Shown here piece after piece: positions 7,943 to 17,491 of a DNA stretch of 64,000 nucleotides (its first letter is position 1; each line of letters opens with the position of its first letter). The notes beneath the pieces are model-generated. The model worked only from the letters and a program-made list of their open reading frames with translations. It ran no database searches and was not told the origin of the DNA. A program made the position numbers and the translations under genes. The stretch is from Prevotella sp. UBA4330 (GTDB lineage Bacteria > Bacteroidota > Bacteroidia > Bacteroidales > Bacteroidaceae). Location: the NCBI GenBank assembly GCA_002394385.1, contig DGTS01000015.1, forward strand, positions 78,178-142,177. The letters run 5' to 3'.

Positions 7943-9925
7943 CTATAGGCTCACCTGAAGCATCACGAATGAATATGGCTCGAGGTCGATATCCATTGTT
8001 TTCTGCGCCTTTATGGTCTCGCTCTTCGGTGCTATAGGCTGCTTCTCGAAGTTGTTCTCATCCTCGGGCTGTCCGCTGAGCACCGTCTTGGTCATCACCT
8101 TCTTCAGTCCCTTGAAACGGCGAAGGTCGATGGTTGCCTTCTTGGCATCGGCACTGGCATTGCAGAGTTTCACGAACAACTGGCGCGTCTTGGTGTTCAG
8201 GACTACCGACTGCTCCTGCAAGTCTGTCTGTCCTTCAATCTTCACACAGTCGCCATAGTAATAGTTGCCACTCGACTGACCGAACATCTGCTGAATGTAG
8301 TAACTGCATGTCAGGTATGGGCGTTCGTTGTCGAAGTAAATCAGGTCGGGATTCCAGTTGGTGGCATTCTTGCGGGCGAAGAGCGGTGCGTAACTGGTCA
8401 TCACCACCACGTCGGCATTACGCTCGACATGTAGCAGATAGAGACCTTCTGCCAGCGCATCAATCAGTTTCTTGTCCTTGGCAGCATACTCTCCCAGATA
8501 AACCTTAGTCTTGCGGTCGCGTGGGTAGTTGTCATACTGACGGCTCTTCAGGAAGTAGTCGCGCGGCTCATAGTAATGCTCGTCCATTATGGGCATACCC
8601 AGTTCGTCAGCCAGTTTCCATCCGTTCTCATAGTCGGGATTGCCGGGATGAGAGCCGGGACCTGCCGTTCCCACGATGATAATCTCGGGATGAGCCTTTG
8701 TCACCTTCTCATACATATACTTGAAGCGCTCTGTGAACTCAGGCGATATTCTCTCCTCGTTGCCGATGCCCAGATACTTCAGTCCGAAGGGCTTCGGGTG
8801 GCCAGCCTCGGCGCGAACCCTACCCCACTTGGTGGTAACGTCGCCGTTGGCCCACTCTATCAGGTCGAGAGCATCCTGCACCCACTCGTCCATCTCGCTC
8901 ATCGGCACTACGTCCTGCGCTTGGTCTTTCATGCCCCAACCGCCATTGGTGCCCTGACAACTAACACCGCAAGGGAGAATGGGGAGCGGCTCCATGCCGA
9001 TATCCTCACAAAGTTGGAAATACTCATAGTAGCCCAGTCCCATAGACTGATGGTAGCCCCAGGTGTTCTTCAACGCACGGCGCTGCTCCTTGGGTCCGAC
9101 GGTGGTCTTCCAGCGATAGGTGTTCCAGAATCCGTCGCCACCGCCATGCACCACACATCCGCCAGGGAAGCGCAAGAACTTCGGGTTCAGGTCGGCAAGT
9201 GCCTGTGCCAAATCCTTGCGCAGGCCATGTCCCTTATAAGTGTCCTCGGGCATCACCGACACCATGTCAATGTCAACAGTTCCCTGATTGAGCACCAAGA
9301 TTTGCAGCACTGCCTTCTGCGACTCTTCTGATGGAGTCAGCACGCAGGCATATTTCTTCCACGATGGGTCGCCCACCTCAACGGTAGCCTCTGCCAGCAG
9401 TTTCGGGTCCTTGCCCCATCCCTGTGGCTCCACCAATACCACGCGCACCTGCTTCTGGCCGCCCTCGCCATTGCGGAAGAATGCCGAGAAGTCGTATTTG
9501 GCACCAGCCTTCACCGAGAAGCCGTCGAAACCATCGTTCTGGAGTCCGAATCCCTTCCAGCCCTTATAGTCATAATACTCTTTCACGCGCTCAATGTGCA
9601 GACGCATGTATGTGGGATTGTTAGGATGTATGCCATTGTCCATGCGCGGCTCCATATAGCCGAGCGAATGACCGGGACGAGTCATGCGCCAAGCCGTGCC
9701 TGGTCCCCATCCGTCGCGCTCAACAGGACTGTACTCGAACGAGCCGTTCTGCACCAGTTCGGCATAAAGTCCACCATCGGCAGAACTACTGATATCCTCG
9801 AAGAAGATACCTATCAATTCGTCACTAATAGCCTTTCCACCAGCAGGCGGATTAATGGCTTTCTGGGCAGAGATGCCCAATGTGGCAGTCATCATGACAC
9901 CCAAAAGTATTTGTCTTTTCAACAT
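7943..9925 (-). CDS. GH51 alpha-L-arabinofuranosidase
   Basis: The enzyme should release arabinofuranose from arabinoxylan or arabinan. It has a signal peptide (1-20, ending GISAQ), an N-terminal carbohydrate-binding-like region up to about 225, and the GH51 catalytic domain. RFPGGCV (252-258) is typical of the family. The predicted acid/base is Glu390 in GIGNEE and the nucleophile Glu479 in YLGEY. The length of 660 residues fits extracellular/periplasmic Bacteroidetes GH51 enzymes. It ends without the YDLxGR-type tail seen on other enzymes here, so it may stay in the periplasm. A promoter box lies 33 bp before the start. Confidence 0.92.
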   Translation of the reverse strand: MLKRQILLGVMMTATLGISAQKAINPPAGGKAISDELIGIFFEDISSSADGGLYAELVQNGSFEYSPVERDGWGPGTAWRMTRPGHSLGYMEPRMDNGIHPNNPTYMRLHIERVKEYYDYKGWKGFGLQNDGFDGFSVKAGAKYDFSAFFRNGEGGQKQVRVVLVEPQGWGKDPKLLAEATVEVGDPSWKKYACVLTPSEESQKAVLQILVLNQGTVDIDMVSVMPEDTYKGHGLRKDLAQALADLNPKFLRFPGGCVVHGGGDGFWNTYRWKTTVGPKEQRRALKNTWGYHQSMGLGYYEYFQLCEDIGMEPLPILPCGVSCQGTNGGWGMKDQAQDVVPMSEMDEWVQDALDLIEWANGDVTTKWGRVRAEAGHPKPFGLKYLGIGNEERISPEFTERFKYMYEKVTKAHPEIIIVGTAGPGSHPGNPDYENGWKLADELGMPIMDEHYYEPRDYFLKSRQYDNYPRDRKTKVYLGEYAAKDKKLIDALAEGLYLLHVERNADVVVMTSYAPLFARKNATNWNPDLIYFDNERPYLTCSYYIQQMFGQSSGNYYYGDCVKIEGQTDLQEQSVVLNTKTRQLFVKLCNASADAKKATIDLRRFKGLKKVMTKTVLSGQPEDENNFEKQPIAPKSETIKAQKTMDIDLEPYSFVMLQVSL

Positions 9926-9958
9926 GTCTTTAAGTTGTATTATTATGTGATTATGCTA

Positions 9959-9966
9959 CAAAGATA
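9959..9966 (-). promoter_or_regulatory. Promoter -7 box of the GH51 gene
   Basis: TATCTTTG on the minus strand, 33 bp before the GH51 start. The -33 element is weak. Confidence 0.6.
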
Positions 9967-10123
9967 GTAAGAATTTTTTTAACCGCCACACATTTGTCTA
10001 TAAATGAAACAAGAAACCAAGAATTTGCGACTTGCAATGAGAAAAAGCATAAAAAAACGGTAACCATTTACAATTAGGCTCTACAATGTTACAGCGTGCC
10101 GAAAGAAACGCATGCGATGTTCG

Positions 10124-10340
10124 CCCGCCCTTTAAAGTCCCCCCTCGCCCTTTGGAGGGGTATAGGGGAGGGGGCGGTGATATTGATGAACGAGACAGAA
10201 GGATATAAAAATACTGTGAATGTGAAAAATACTGACCCCACTCCTGCCCCAAGGCCTCACCCCTCGCTCGGCCGAAGGACGCTTGCAAGGCAAGAACCCC
10301 TCTCCAAGGGGCGAGGGGAACTTATAGGGGCGGGGAGTCA
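10124..10340. repeat. Intergenic G+C-rich palindromic repeat element
   Basis: A left arm at about 10124-10177 and a right arm at about 10296-10336 are inverted copies sharing CCCCTCGCCC and TTGGAGGGG blocks, with a further CACCCCTCGCTCGGCCGAAGG hairpin inside. It lies between the divergent GH51 and GH26 genes; no coding content is evident. It is the intergenic counterpart of the element found inside the DUF3987 gene. Confidence 0.7.
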
Positions 10341-10431
10341 TTGGCCATGAGGGCAAAGAGAATAAATCTACTATAATAATACACTTGAATCCGAGGTGGC
10401 GCTTTTTTTATCAGAAAAAGCATGACGTTCT

Positions 10432-10462
10432 TTTGCATCTCACATATTATTTCGTAATTTTG
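10432..10462 (+). promoter_or_regulatory. Promoter of the GH26-GH27 unit
   Basis: TTTG (10432-10435), then 19 bp, then TAATTTTG (10455-10462), 38 bp before the ATG at 10501. This matches the Bacteroidetes consensus spacing. Confidence 0.75.
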
Positions 10463-10500
10463 CAAGCACTAATGACTTTGTGCTAATAACATATCTGAAA

Positions 10501-11709
10501 ATGAAACGAGTAATACTAACAACTGTAATCCTGCTAAGCGTATTTGCAAACGGGACATGGGCAAAATGGGAACAACGCTCTACGGAGGCGGTGGCACTGC
10601 TGACATATCTGGAGCAGAACGTGGGCGTGAAAATGCTGTCGGGCGCGATGGCGAACGTGAACTACAACACCAACGAGGCCGACTGGGTGTATAAGCACAC
10701 GGGGAAATATCCTGCACTGAACTGCTTCGACTTTATCCACGCGCCATTCTCTTCGACGGGAGGCTGGATTGACTATGGCAATCCGGCAACTGCACTGCAA
10801 TGGAGCGACAATGGGGGCATCGTGGCTGCCATGTGGCACTGGAACATGAAGGCCAACAACGGCACCGACTGGAGTTTCAACTGTGGCACTGACGCGACAC
10901 AGACAAGTTTCAGTCCCTCTGCCATCTTCAACCCTTCGTCTCAGGGCTATCAGAAAATGATTAGCGACATCGACCAGGTGGCAGAATGGATGAAACCGCT
11001 GGCTGAGCAGCACATTCCGATACTGTGGCGCCCGTTGCACGAGGCGCAGGGCAACTGGTCGGAACAATACCCCAACGTGAGTTGGCACAAGGCATGGTTC
11101 TGGTGGGGCGCAGACGGTCCGGCGGCGTTTGTCCAACTATGGAAGGTGATGTACGACCGCATGGTGAACCATCACGGGCTCACCAACCTGATATGGGTGT
11201 TCACCACGGGCGACTCGAAGCAATGGTACCCGGGCGATGAATATGTTGACATCGTGGGTTATGATTTCTACAATCATGACATCAACAGCATGAAAAGCCT
11301 CTACCAGATGATGAAGTCGAACTATCCCGGCAAACTGCTCGCCGTGACCGAGTGCGGCAACATACCGAAGATTTCGGAGCAATGGGCGGCAGGACTCTAC
11401 TGGAGTTATTTCATGCCGTGGTACGACTACAACCGAACGAACAACCCTTCGTCGCCGAACTTCAACAGCACCGAGCACCAGAATTGCAACATCGCTTTCT
11501 GGCAGGATGCGCTGGCATGCGATTTCATAGTAACACGCGACGAACTGCCCGACTTCACTTCAGGCATCACAATACCGTTCAGGGAAAGCGCAGGCAAGGA
11601 AGACAATACCATATACGACATACAGGGACGACCGGTAACAACCTATCCCGACATGCCTTCACAACGCGGCATCTATATCCGTAACGGGAAGAAGTTTGTG
11701 GTGAGATAA
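10501..11709 (+). CDS. GH26 beta-mannanase
   Basis: The enzyme should cleave beta-1,4-mannan chains. I chose ATG 10501 (MKRVILTTVILLSVFANG) because it starts a clean signal peptide and follows the promoter; an in-frame GTG at 10480 adds seven unlikely residues. The GH26 domain follows, with acid/base Glu181 in WRPLHEAQG and nucleophile Glu284 in AVTECGN. The end of the protein carries YDIQGR followed by GIYIRNGKKF, the tail also seen on the BspA-like, GH30 and GH43 proteins, suggesting type IX-type export. The alpha-galactosidase gene starts 27 bp downstream. The pair would act together on galactomannan: one trims galactose side chains, the other cuts the backbone. Confidence 0.92.
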   Translation: MKRVILTTVILLSVFANGTWAKWEQRSTEAVALLTYLEQNVGVKMLSGAMANVNYNTNEADWVYKHTGKYPALNCFDFIHAPFSSTGGWIDYGNPATALQWSDNGGIVAAMWHWNMKANNGTDWSFNCGTDATQTSFSPSAIFNPSSQGYQKMISDIDQVAEWMKPLAEQHIPILWRPLHEAQGNWSEQYPNVSWHKAWFWWGADGPAAFVQLWKVMYDRMVNHHGLTNLIWVFTTGDSKQWYPGDEYVDIVGYDFYNHDINSMKSLYQMMKSNYPGKLLAVTECGNIPKISEQWAAGLYWSYFMPWYDYNRTNNPSSPNFNSTEHQNCNIAFWQDALACDFIVTRDELPDFTSGITIPFRESAGKEDNTIYDIQGRPVTTYPDMPSQRGIYIRNGKKFVVR

Positions 11710-11736
11710 GTAATACAACTATTAATATACAAGAAC

Positions 11737-12969
11737 ATGAGAAAACTGACAAGGATGGTGCTGCTGTGCACAATGCTCGCAATGGCGGCAACACAGGCAA
11801 CGGCACAGAAATGGGAGAATCTGGCGGATACGCCGCAGATGGGATGGAACTCATGGAACAAGTTCCAGGGCAACATCTCGGAAGAAGTGATTAAGGGCAT
11901 TGCCGACGCTATGGTGGAGGAAGGACTGCTGGAGGCAGGCTACACCTACCTGAACATCGACGACACATGGCACGGCAAGCGCGATGCCGACGGATTCATT
12001 CAGCCCGACCCTAAGAAATTCCCAAGCGGGATGAAGGCTCTTGCCGACTATGTGCACAGCAAGGGACTGAAAATGGGCATCTATAGCGATGCCGGCACCG
12101 AGACATGCGGTGGTTATCCCGGCTCTCTGGGACACGAGTATCAGGACGCAATACAGTATGCCCGCTGGGGTATTGACTATCTGAAATACGACTGGTGCAA
12201 CACGCCCAACATTAATCCGAAGGGAGCCTACACCCTGATTAGCGACGCACTGCGTGCCGCCGGTCGCCCGATACTGCTGAGCATGTGCGAATGGGGCAAC
12301 AGCCATCCGTGGCGATGGGCACGCGACATTGGACACTCATGGCGCACCACACCCGACATCTGGTGCGACTTCGACTCGCTTAGAGTTTTTCCTGGCTACA
12401 CCCAGTTTGGAGTGATGCAGTGCATTAACTTCAACGATTCGCTGCGACAGTATGCTGGGCCAGGCCACTGGAACGACCCCGACATGCTGGAGGTGGGCAA
12501 CGGCATGAGCGAGAACGAAGACCGCGCACACTTCACCATGTGGTGCATGATGGCAAGTCCGCTCATTCTGGGCAACGACCTGCGCAACATGAGCGATGCC
12601 ACGCGCCGCATCATACTGAACAAGGAGATGATAGCCATCGACCAAGACCCGCTGGGAGTTCAAGGCCTGCACTACTGCGACCTCGACGGACTGTCGTTCT
12701 GGTTCAAGCCACTGAAGAATGGCGACTGGGCTTTCACCATACTCAACCCCACGAGGAGTGACGTGACGGTGGAACTGAACTGGCAAGACTTCAACCTCAC
12801 CGATACAGAAGTGAGCGGCAAGAGCACCTCGTTCGACACTATTATATATAATGTATATAATCTGTGGACTCACAAGATGGAAGGCAAGACATCAAAGAAG
12901 AACAAGGTTGACCGTAAACTGACAGTGAAAAGCCGCGACGTTGTGGCGTACAGACTGATTAAAAGTTAG
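11737..12969 (+). CDS. GH27 alpha-galactosidase
   Basis: A signal peptide (1-23, ending ATAQ) precedes a GH27 (beta/alpha)8 barrel. Family landmarks are MGWNSWN (35-41), nucleophile Asp152 in YLKYDWC, predicted acid/base Asp207 in TTPDIWCDF, and the conserved NDPDMLEVG (246-254). A C-terminal antiparallel beta domain completes the usual length of about 410 residues. It removes alpha-1,6-galactose from galactomannan or oligosaccharides. It lacks the YDxQGR tail of its upstream neighbour GH26, so the two may act in different compartments: mannanase outside, galactosidase in the periplasm (inference). Confidence 0.93.
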   Translation: MRKLTRMVLLCTMLAMAATQATAQKWENLADTPQMGWNSWNKFQGNISEEVIKGIADAMVEEGLLEAGYTYLNIDDTWHGKRDADGFIQPDPKKFPSGMKALADYVHSKGLKMGIYSDAGTETCGGYPGSLGHEYQDAIQYARWGIDYLKYDWCNTPNINPKGAYTLISDALRAAGRPILLSMCEWGNSHPWRWARDIGHSWRTTPDIWCDFDSLRVFPGYTQFGVMQCINFNDSLRQYAGPGHWNDPDMLEVGNGMSENEDRAHFTMWCMMASPLILGNDLRNMSDATRRIILNKEMIAIDQDPLGVQGLHYCDLDGLSFWFKPLKNGDWAFTILNPTRSDVTVELNWQDFNLTDTEVSGKSTSFDTIIYNVYNLWTHKMEGKTSKKNKVDRKLTVKSRDVVAYRLIKS

Positions 12970-13330
12970 GATATAGATTATAGGTTATGGGTTATAGGTT
13001 ATTGGTTATAGGTTATTGGTTATAGGTTATTGGTTCTTTCAGTCGCTTCGCTTTCTTAAGACTCACTTCGCTCATATAAGCGGCAGAGCCGAGCAATAAA
13101 AGTGACCCTCGGGGCGAGCGATGAGTATAGGTTATGGAGAGCCTTAACGCTCGACACACGCTCAACCATAGGTCGCTTACTACCAGGGGGACGCAAAAAT
13201 GGGCGTTTTCATAGTTTAGCGGAGAAAGAACCTGAGAGCGGAGTGACCTTAAACCTTACGACCTAACGAAAACGCCTTTCTGTCTTCTTATAAAGAATCC
13301 TCGTCCATTTCTGAAAGAGGATTCTTTGTT
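12970..13330. other. Intergenic region with a 14-bp tandem repeat and a terminator hairpin
   Basis: Four 14-bp units of TATAGGTTATTGGT type run from 12979 to 13034. The rest holds G+C-mixed non-coding sequence with no open frame I can support. A strong hairpin lies at its end (13292-13327, listed separately). Confidence 0.6.
13292..13327. terminator. Bidirectional terminator hairpin
   Basis: AAAGAATCCTC (13292-13302) pairs exactly with GAGGATTCTTT (13317-13327) and is followed by TGTTTT on the plus strand. It lies between the convergent GH27 and DUF4840-like genes. Confidence 0.7.
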
Positions 13331-13942
13331 TTATCGTGCGCACTCTATATATACCGCATCGTTCAGAGTTACATTGCTTGCAGATATCACAAACTGCTGT
13401 ATCACTTCATTTCCTTCATAAAGGACTGCGGGATACACACAGAAACCAAATCCGGTACATGAACTATTTGCATATCCAGTTGACGGAGAAGGATAGATAA
13501 AGGCTAACTTATAGTCGTGGACTGACTCCCCGACAGTAACGTTCTTAAACTCTATATTCTCTGGGTAAACCATAAAGTCAATACCGTTGGCTACACTGTA
13601 AATGAGGAAACGGGCGGTAAGCACTGGATTCGACTGCGCCAAAAGTGCAGTCTTTAGGTCTTCGTTATCGAGTTTCTTGATGATTCCCTCCATTGGCAAT
13701 CCAGTTACCTTGATAGTGGAATCGGCAGTGATAACCGTGGTCACCTCTTTCTCTTGAACATTTGTCTCTTCGCCAACTGTGAGGTAATACTTCGCTGAAC
13801 CAGTGAAATTGCCACTTATCTGTTTATAATAGATAGGATTGATCTTCTGAGGATCTTTATCCTCATCGTAATAGCATGAGGCCATAGTCAATGATAATAT
13901 CCCTGCAAAAAGGAACATTGAAAAATGTTTGATACTTTTCAT
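13331..13942 (-). CDS. Exported lipoprotein, DUF4840-like
   Basis: The 203-residue protein starts with a lipoprotein signal (LSLTMASC, Cys about residue 23), so it should be lipid-anchored. The mature part is beta-rich with an ISGNFTGSAKYYLTV opening, resembling Bacteroidales lipoproteins annotated DUF4840. I recognise no catalytic residues. It stands alone between a terminator and the folE operon. Function unknown; the family assignment is from memory and only moderately sure. Confidence 0.65.
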   Translation of the reverse strand: MKSIKHFSMFLFAGILSLTMASCYYDEDKDPQKINPIYYKQISGNFTGSAKYYLTVGEETNVQEKEVTTVITADSTIKVTGLPMEGIIKKLDNEDLKTALLAQSNPVLTARFLIYSVANGIDFMVYPENIEFKNVTVGESVHDYKLAFIYPSPSTGYANSSCTGFGFCVYPAVLYEGNEVIQQFVISASNVTLNDAVYIECAR

Positions 13943-14051
13943 TGTAGTTTATAGTTTTATAAGTTTTACGTTTAATTTCTATATAAATGCGCCACCTTGC
14001 AATTTATTGCATCGGTAGCGCAGATAATTCATACTATTTAACATTGGGAGC

Positions 14052-14645
14052 CTAAATATGCTTGCCCTCGCTATGCAGCAGGTTCATAAACTCCTCGCGC
14101 GTCTTTGCCTGATTGAAGGCACCGCTGAAGTCGCTGGTGGTGGTGATGGCTGTCTGCTTCTCCACGCCACGCATCTGCATGCACATGTGTTTTGCCTCAA
14201 CCACGACCATTACGCCAAGCGGATGGAGCGTGTTCTGGATGCAGTCCTTTATCTGCTGTGTCAGTCGTTCCTGCACCTGCAAACGATGGCTGTAGATGTC
14301 CACCACCCGTGCAATCTTCGACAGTCCTGTGATGTATCCGTTAGGGATATACGCCACATGCACCTTTCCGTAGAACGGCAGCATGTGATGCTCGCACATC
14401 GAGAAGAAGTCGATGTCCTTCACTATCACCATCTGGTTGTATTTCTCCTCGAAGAGCGCATCGGTGAGCACCTTGTGGGCGTCCTGTGTATATCCTCGTG
14501 TGAGAATCTGCATGGCCTTAGCCACGCGCATCGGGGTTTTCAGCAGTCCGTCCCTCTCAGTGTCCTCGCCGATAAGTTCGAGCACTCTCTTATAGTGTTC
14601 TGCGAGTTCCTCGAGTCCCTCGCGATATTCTGTTTCTGGATTCAT
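14052..14645 (-). CDS. folE: GTP cyclohydrolase I
   Basis: Converts GTP to dihydroneopterin triphosphate, the first step of tetrahydrofolate synthesis. The 197-residue length is normal. The hallmark CEHHMLPFYGKVHVAYIP supplies zinc ligands Cys and His, and RLQVQERLTQQI and GVEKQT lie downstream as expected. It is the last gene of the run DUF1599, DoxX-like, tpiA, SPOR protein, folE; the SPOR gene stops 3 bp before this ATG. Confidence 0.95.
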   Translation of the reverse strand: MNPETEYREGLEELAEHYKRVLELIGEDTERDGLLKTPMRVAKAMQILTRGYTQDAHKVLTDALFEEKYNQMVIVKDIDFFSMCEHHMLPFYGKVHVAYIPNGYITGLSKIARVVDIYSHRLQVQERLTQQIKDCIQNTLHPLGVMVVVEAKHMCMQMRGVEKQTAITTTSDFSGAFNQAKTREEFMNLLHSEGKHI

Positions 14646-14648
14646 GTC

Positions 14649-15305
14649 TTATTGTGATACTGTTATTGGTCCTCTCACCAGTGTTGCCGAGCCGAACCCA
14701 GCCTTCTTCACTTGCCTCAACATCTTCACCGCTTCTTCCTGAGTCTTGAAGTTGCCCATGCGCACGGTCCAGTTGGGCGAATAGAAATGCGTATAAACCG
14801 GCTGTCCTGGGAACTTGTTCTTCAACTGATTGCCCACCGACTGAGCCTTTTGCTTTGCATCGCGCGTGCCACCACCTCTGTACACCTGTATTCTGAAGCC
14901 ATTGACATGGCGTCCGCGCTTCATCACCTTCTTGCGGGTGTCCACGGGAGCGTTCTCGTCAACCTCCGGCTTATGATGCTCCACTCTCACCCGCTCGCCT
15001 TCAGCCTTTGCAGAGTCAGGCTTTGCGGTCTGTTCGCTTTTTGTGGAGTCGGTCTTAGCCTTGTCGTCTTTCTTTTCCTTATTATCCTTCTCCTTGTCTT
15101 TGTCCTTCTTGCCGGCATTATCTTGTTTTTTTACTGGCGCAGGTGGCTGGATGTTGTTCACCAGGCTGTCTATCGCCGACTTCTCATGTACGGTGACTAC
15201 TCCCTGTCCCTGCTGCGATTGCTGCAAATTCTTCAAGAAATTCTGTGCATCGGCAACAGTCATTCCTGCTATAGCCAAAGCAAATGTCAGTAAAAGATGT
15301 TTCAT
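14649..15305 (-). CDS. SPOR-domain protein, secreted
   Basis: I chose the ATG at 15305 (MKHLLLTFALAIAGMTVADA) because it begins a signal peptide; the longer frame adds 26 residues from a repetitive spacer. The middle is a highly charged Lys/Asp/Glu-rich linker. The C-terminal 80 residues form a SPOR fold (GFRIQVYRGGG, then VRMGNFKTQEEAVKMLRQVK), which binds denuded peptidoglycan at division sites in known members. A role in the cell envelope or division is therefore likely. Confidence 0.8.
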   Translation of the reverse strand: MKHLLLTFALAIAGMTVADAQNFLKNLQQSQQGQGVVTVHEKSAIDSLVNNIQPPAPVKKQDNAGKKDKDKEKDNKEKKDDKAKTDSTKSEQTAKPDSAKAEGERVRVEHHKPEVDENAPVDTRKKVMKRGRHVNGFRIQVYRGGGTRDAKQKAQSVGNQLKNKFPGQPVYTHFYSPNWTVRMGNFKTQEEAVKMLRQVKKAGFGSATLVRGPITVSQ

Positions 15306-15429
15306 TAGTCGGGTGTTAGGTGATGGATTTTGGGTTATAGGTGATGGGTAATGGATGAGAGGTGTTGGATGGCTGGTGGTCAACTGTCATGACTGCGCCA
15401 AGCATCCCAACACCCATCATCCAAGGAGA

Positions 15430-16188
15430 TTATTTCCAAGCGTCGATAATACCCTTGAAGTCAGCAGCCTTCAGAGAAGCACCGCCGATGAGTCCGCCGT
15501 CGATGTCGGGCTTAGCGAACAGTTCAGGAGCATTGCTTGCCTTGCAAGAGCCACCGTAGAGGATAGTGGTGTCGTCGGCAACAGCCTCGCCATACTTCTC
15601 TGCGATGATTGAGCGGATGTAAGCATGTATCTCCTCTGCCTGGTCTGATGTTGCAGTCTTGCCGGTACCGATAGCCCAGATTGGCTCGTAAGCGATGACA
15701 ATCTTGCGGAAGTCCTCTTCAGAGAGATTGAACACCGAACCCTCGAGTTCTGCCTTCACAACCTCGTTCTGCTTGTTTGCCTCGCGCTCCTCAAGGCTCT
15801 CGCCGATGCAGAAGATAACCTTCAGGTCGTTCTTCAGTGCGAGCAGCACCTTCTCCTTGAGAATCTCCGGTGTCTCGTTATAGTATCCGCGACGCTCTGA
15901 GTGGCCGAGTATTACATACTGTGCGCCAGTGCTCTTTACCATCTCTGCGCTTACCTCGCCTGTGTAAGCACCCTTCTCCTTGTCAGCACAGTTCTCTGCA
16001 CCGAGTGCCAGAACGTCCTGATTGATAACGTTAGCCACCGATGCAAGGTGGATGAAGGGAGTGCAGATGATGACTCCGCAATTTGGCTTCTCTGCTGTGA
16101 GAGCATCGTTAAGTTCTTTTGCCAGAGCCACACCTTCTTGCAGGTTAAGGTTCATCTTCCAGTTGCCTGCTACAATTTTCTTTCTCAT
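15430..16188 (-). CDS. tpiA: Triosephosphate isomerase
   Basis: Interconverts dihydroxyacetone phosphate and glyceraldehyde 3-phosphate. Family signatures are clear: MRKKIVAGNWKMN at the N-terminus, catalytic His in ILGHSERR, catalytic Glu in VIAYEPIWAIGTG, and the phosphate loop YGGSCKASN. Length 252 is standard. Its first 44 bases overlap the end of the upstream DoxX-like gene in another frame, indicating translational coupling within the operon. Confidence 0.97.
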   Translation of the reverse strand: MRKKIVAGNWKMNLNLQEGVALAKELNDALTAEKPNCGVIICTPFIHLASVANVINQDVLALGAENCADKEKGAYTGEVSAEMVKSTGAQYVILGHSERRGYYNETPEILKEKVLLALKNDLKVIFCIGESLEEREANKQNEVVKAELEGSVFNLSEEDFRKIVIAYEPIWAIGTGKTATSDQAEEIHAYIRSIIAEKYGEAVADDTTILYGGSCKASNAPELFAKPDIDGGLIGGASLKAADFKGIIDAWK

Positions 16189-17491
16189 TTTCTTCTTTTT
16201 TATTTAAGAGTTTATATAATTTGTTTGACTTTTCCTTTTTCCTCACCCAGCGAGTCCATGCCCACAGGCGGTCGGCAAGTGTCAGCAACAGCAGTGGTAT
16301 GACAAACCACAGCGTTACCTTGAGCAGTTTCTTCGCTGTCTGTGCCGTGCCCTCTGAAGAGCCGTTGGCAATCAGACTCTTGAAGTCGTCCGACATGGGG
16401 TCGGGCAGGTCGTTATGACTCCACTTCCCCACCACTCTGCCTTCTTTTACAAGCACCAGTCCGGGGTTGCTTCTGATTATTGTCTTCAGCGTAGTGCCGT
16501 CGGTGATGCAGAAGTCATACTCTGCTCCGGTCATCTCCCGCCATCTGCTTATGGCATCGTCGCTGCTTGCCGTGAGTCCTATAAACCGCATGCCGTTGTC
16601 GGCAGCATATTCGTGAATTCTGTCGATGTCGCCGAAGTTTGAGTCGTCGGCATTCTCCAGTTGCGGTGCCACGAGCAGGAAAGTATATCCCTTGTCTGCA
16701 AGCACCTCCTCGGTGATGTCTTCTCCCCCGCCCTGCGTGGTTATAGAGAAGTCGTGAATGGGCGGGACATATCCCTCACTTGTCTGTACCGTCTTGCTGT
16801 CGATGAATGTCCATGTGGAGTCGGGATAGTTCTCAAGCGCGAACTCTTTTCTCACGCCGTCCTTCTCCATTATGAACGTTGTCTCGAACTCTGGTCCCTT
16901 CACTCCCTCGGGCATCTCCATGCCCTGCTTGATGTTGGTGCCCACACTGTAGGGACGGAAGTCGAACAGCGGCAGGTGGTAGAGACAATAGATGCTGACC
17001 AGAACGATGAACAGCACGGTGTAGTTTATCACTATCCACTGATTGGTGCGGCTGATGAACCTCACCATGTCGAGCGGCCGCCATACCACCACCGCGGCAC
17101 ATGCCAGCAGCAGGATGTTCTTCAGCAGCGTCTGACTGTTGCTCAGGTGTATCGCGTCGCCGAAGCACCCGCAGTCTTTCACCGGGTCGCCAATCCAGAG
17201 CCATAGCGTTATGAGCGTCATCACCGCCATGAACACCACCGTTATGCGCGATGCCACGCGCCGGTGTATGGCAAACAGGAGGAACACGCCCAGACAGAAC
17301 TCCAGTGCCGAGAGAGCCACCGAGAGTCCCAGAGTGGCCCAGGGGTGAGCGAGGCTCAGCAGTCCTGCCGCCTCGGCATAGTCCTCAATCTTATATTGCG
17401 TGCCCAGCGGGTCTATAGCCTTGACAAATCCCGAGAAGATGAACGTCACGGCAACCACCAGCCGGCAGATATTCACGAGCAGTTTTACCAT
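16145..17491 (-). CDS. DoxX/MauE-like membrane protein, BT_3928 family
   Basis: The N-terminal 130 residues contain four membrane helices and the DoxX/MauE-like opening RLVVAVTFIFSGFVKAIDP; CGCFGDAIHLS, with a Cys pair, suggests redox chemistry. A soluble extracytoplasmic region with thioredoxin-like features (about 260-390) is followed by a last membrane helix near 405-430 and a basic tail. Bacteroidales annotate this architecture as BT_3928 family. It probably acts in membrane thiol-disulfide exchange. It overlaps the DUF1599 gene by a few bases at its start and tpiA by 44 bases at its end. Confidence 0.8.
   Translation of the reverse strand: MVKLLVNICRLVVAVTFIFSGFVKAIDPLGTQYKIEDYAEAAGLLSLAHPWATLGLSVALSALEFCLGVFLLFAIHRRVASRITVVFMAVMTLITLWLWIGDPVKDCGCFGDAIHLSNSQTLLKNILLLACAAVVVWRPLDMVRFISRTNQWIVINYTVLFIVLVSIYCLYHLPLFDFRPYSVGTNIKQGMEMPEGVKGPEFETTFIMEKDGVRKEFALENYPDSTWTFIDSKTVQTSEGYVPPIHDFSITTQGGGEDITEEVLADKGYTFLLVAPQLENADDSNFGDIDRIHEYAADNGMRFIGLTASSDDAISRWREMTGAEYDFCITDGTTLKTIIRSNPGLVLVKEGRVVGKWSHNDLPDPMSDDFKSLIANGSSEGTAQTAKKLLKVTLWFVIPLLLLTLADRLWAWTRWVRKKEKSNKLYKLLNKKEENEKENCSRQLEDEP

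Noticed and set aside
10480..10500. GTG start for the GH26 gene
   Set aside because: It adds seven residues ahead of a normal signal peptide; ATG 10501 is better placed after the promoter.
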